A stretch of 6,174 nt of DNA from an uncultured Lachnospiraceae bacterium (GTDB lineage Bacteria; Bacillota; Clostridia; Lachnospirales; Lachnospiraceae): contig CAMKMR010000113.1 in the NCBI GenBank assembly GCA_946413945.1, forward strand, positions 1 through 6,174. Reading direction: 5' to 3'. Position 1 is the stretch's first letter; every line of letters starts with the position of its first letter. Shown one piece after another: positions 6,174 through 6,174 of the stretch. Below the pieces are notes generated by a model. It did not search any database. It saw nothing but the letters and a program-made list of their open reading frames with translations, and was not told the DNA's origin. A program made the translations under genes and the position numbers.

Positions 6174-6174
6174 T

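Overview
The window is AT-rich DNA in which every supported gene lies on the minus strand. It reads like a low-GC Gram-positive anaerobe, most likely a carbohydrate-degrading gut or rumen Lachnospiraceae (Butyrivibrio-like). This assignment is inferred from Firmicutes-type ribosome binding sites, intrinsic terminators and LacI-type operators, and from the gene content. No marker gene fixes the genus.

In transcription order (right to left) the layout is as follows. (1) 6106-6174 holds a -10 element and an 18-bp palindrome in the leader of the first gene. (2) 4357-6105 encodes a 582-aa cytoplasmic GH13 enzyme of the neopullulanase/cyclomaltodextrinase/maltogenic amylase type with an N-terminal CBM34-like domain. 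(3) 4307-4340 is its intrinsic terminator. (4) 3971-4306 is a regulatory region with a perfect 18-bp LacI/GalR-type operator, a good -35/-10 promoter just downstream of it, a second possible -10, and an orphan strong Shine-Dalgarno sequence in the leader. (5) 608-3970 encodes a 1120-aa secreted papain-family (C1) cysteine peptidase whose C-terminus carries two tandem CBM25 starch-binding modules after several beta-sandwich repeats. (6) 18 nt further on is the start of a second, diverged papain-family paralogue (1-589), which runs off the left edge.

The most notable item is the domain combination in the large gene: a secreted protease fused to starch-binding modules, next to a maltodextrin-processing GH13 gene and behind a sugar-regulator-type operator. 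The inferred picture is a protease that docks on starch granules and digests either the protein matrix around the starch (as in cereal endosperm) or other starch-bound proteins. The cytoplasmic GH13 enzyme would then finish imported maltodextrins. The two units appear to be transcribed separately because a terminator and a new promoter lie between them. The two protease genes probably form one operon and arose by tandem duplication.
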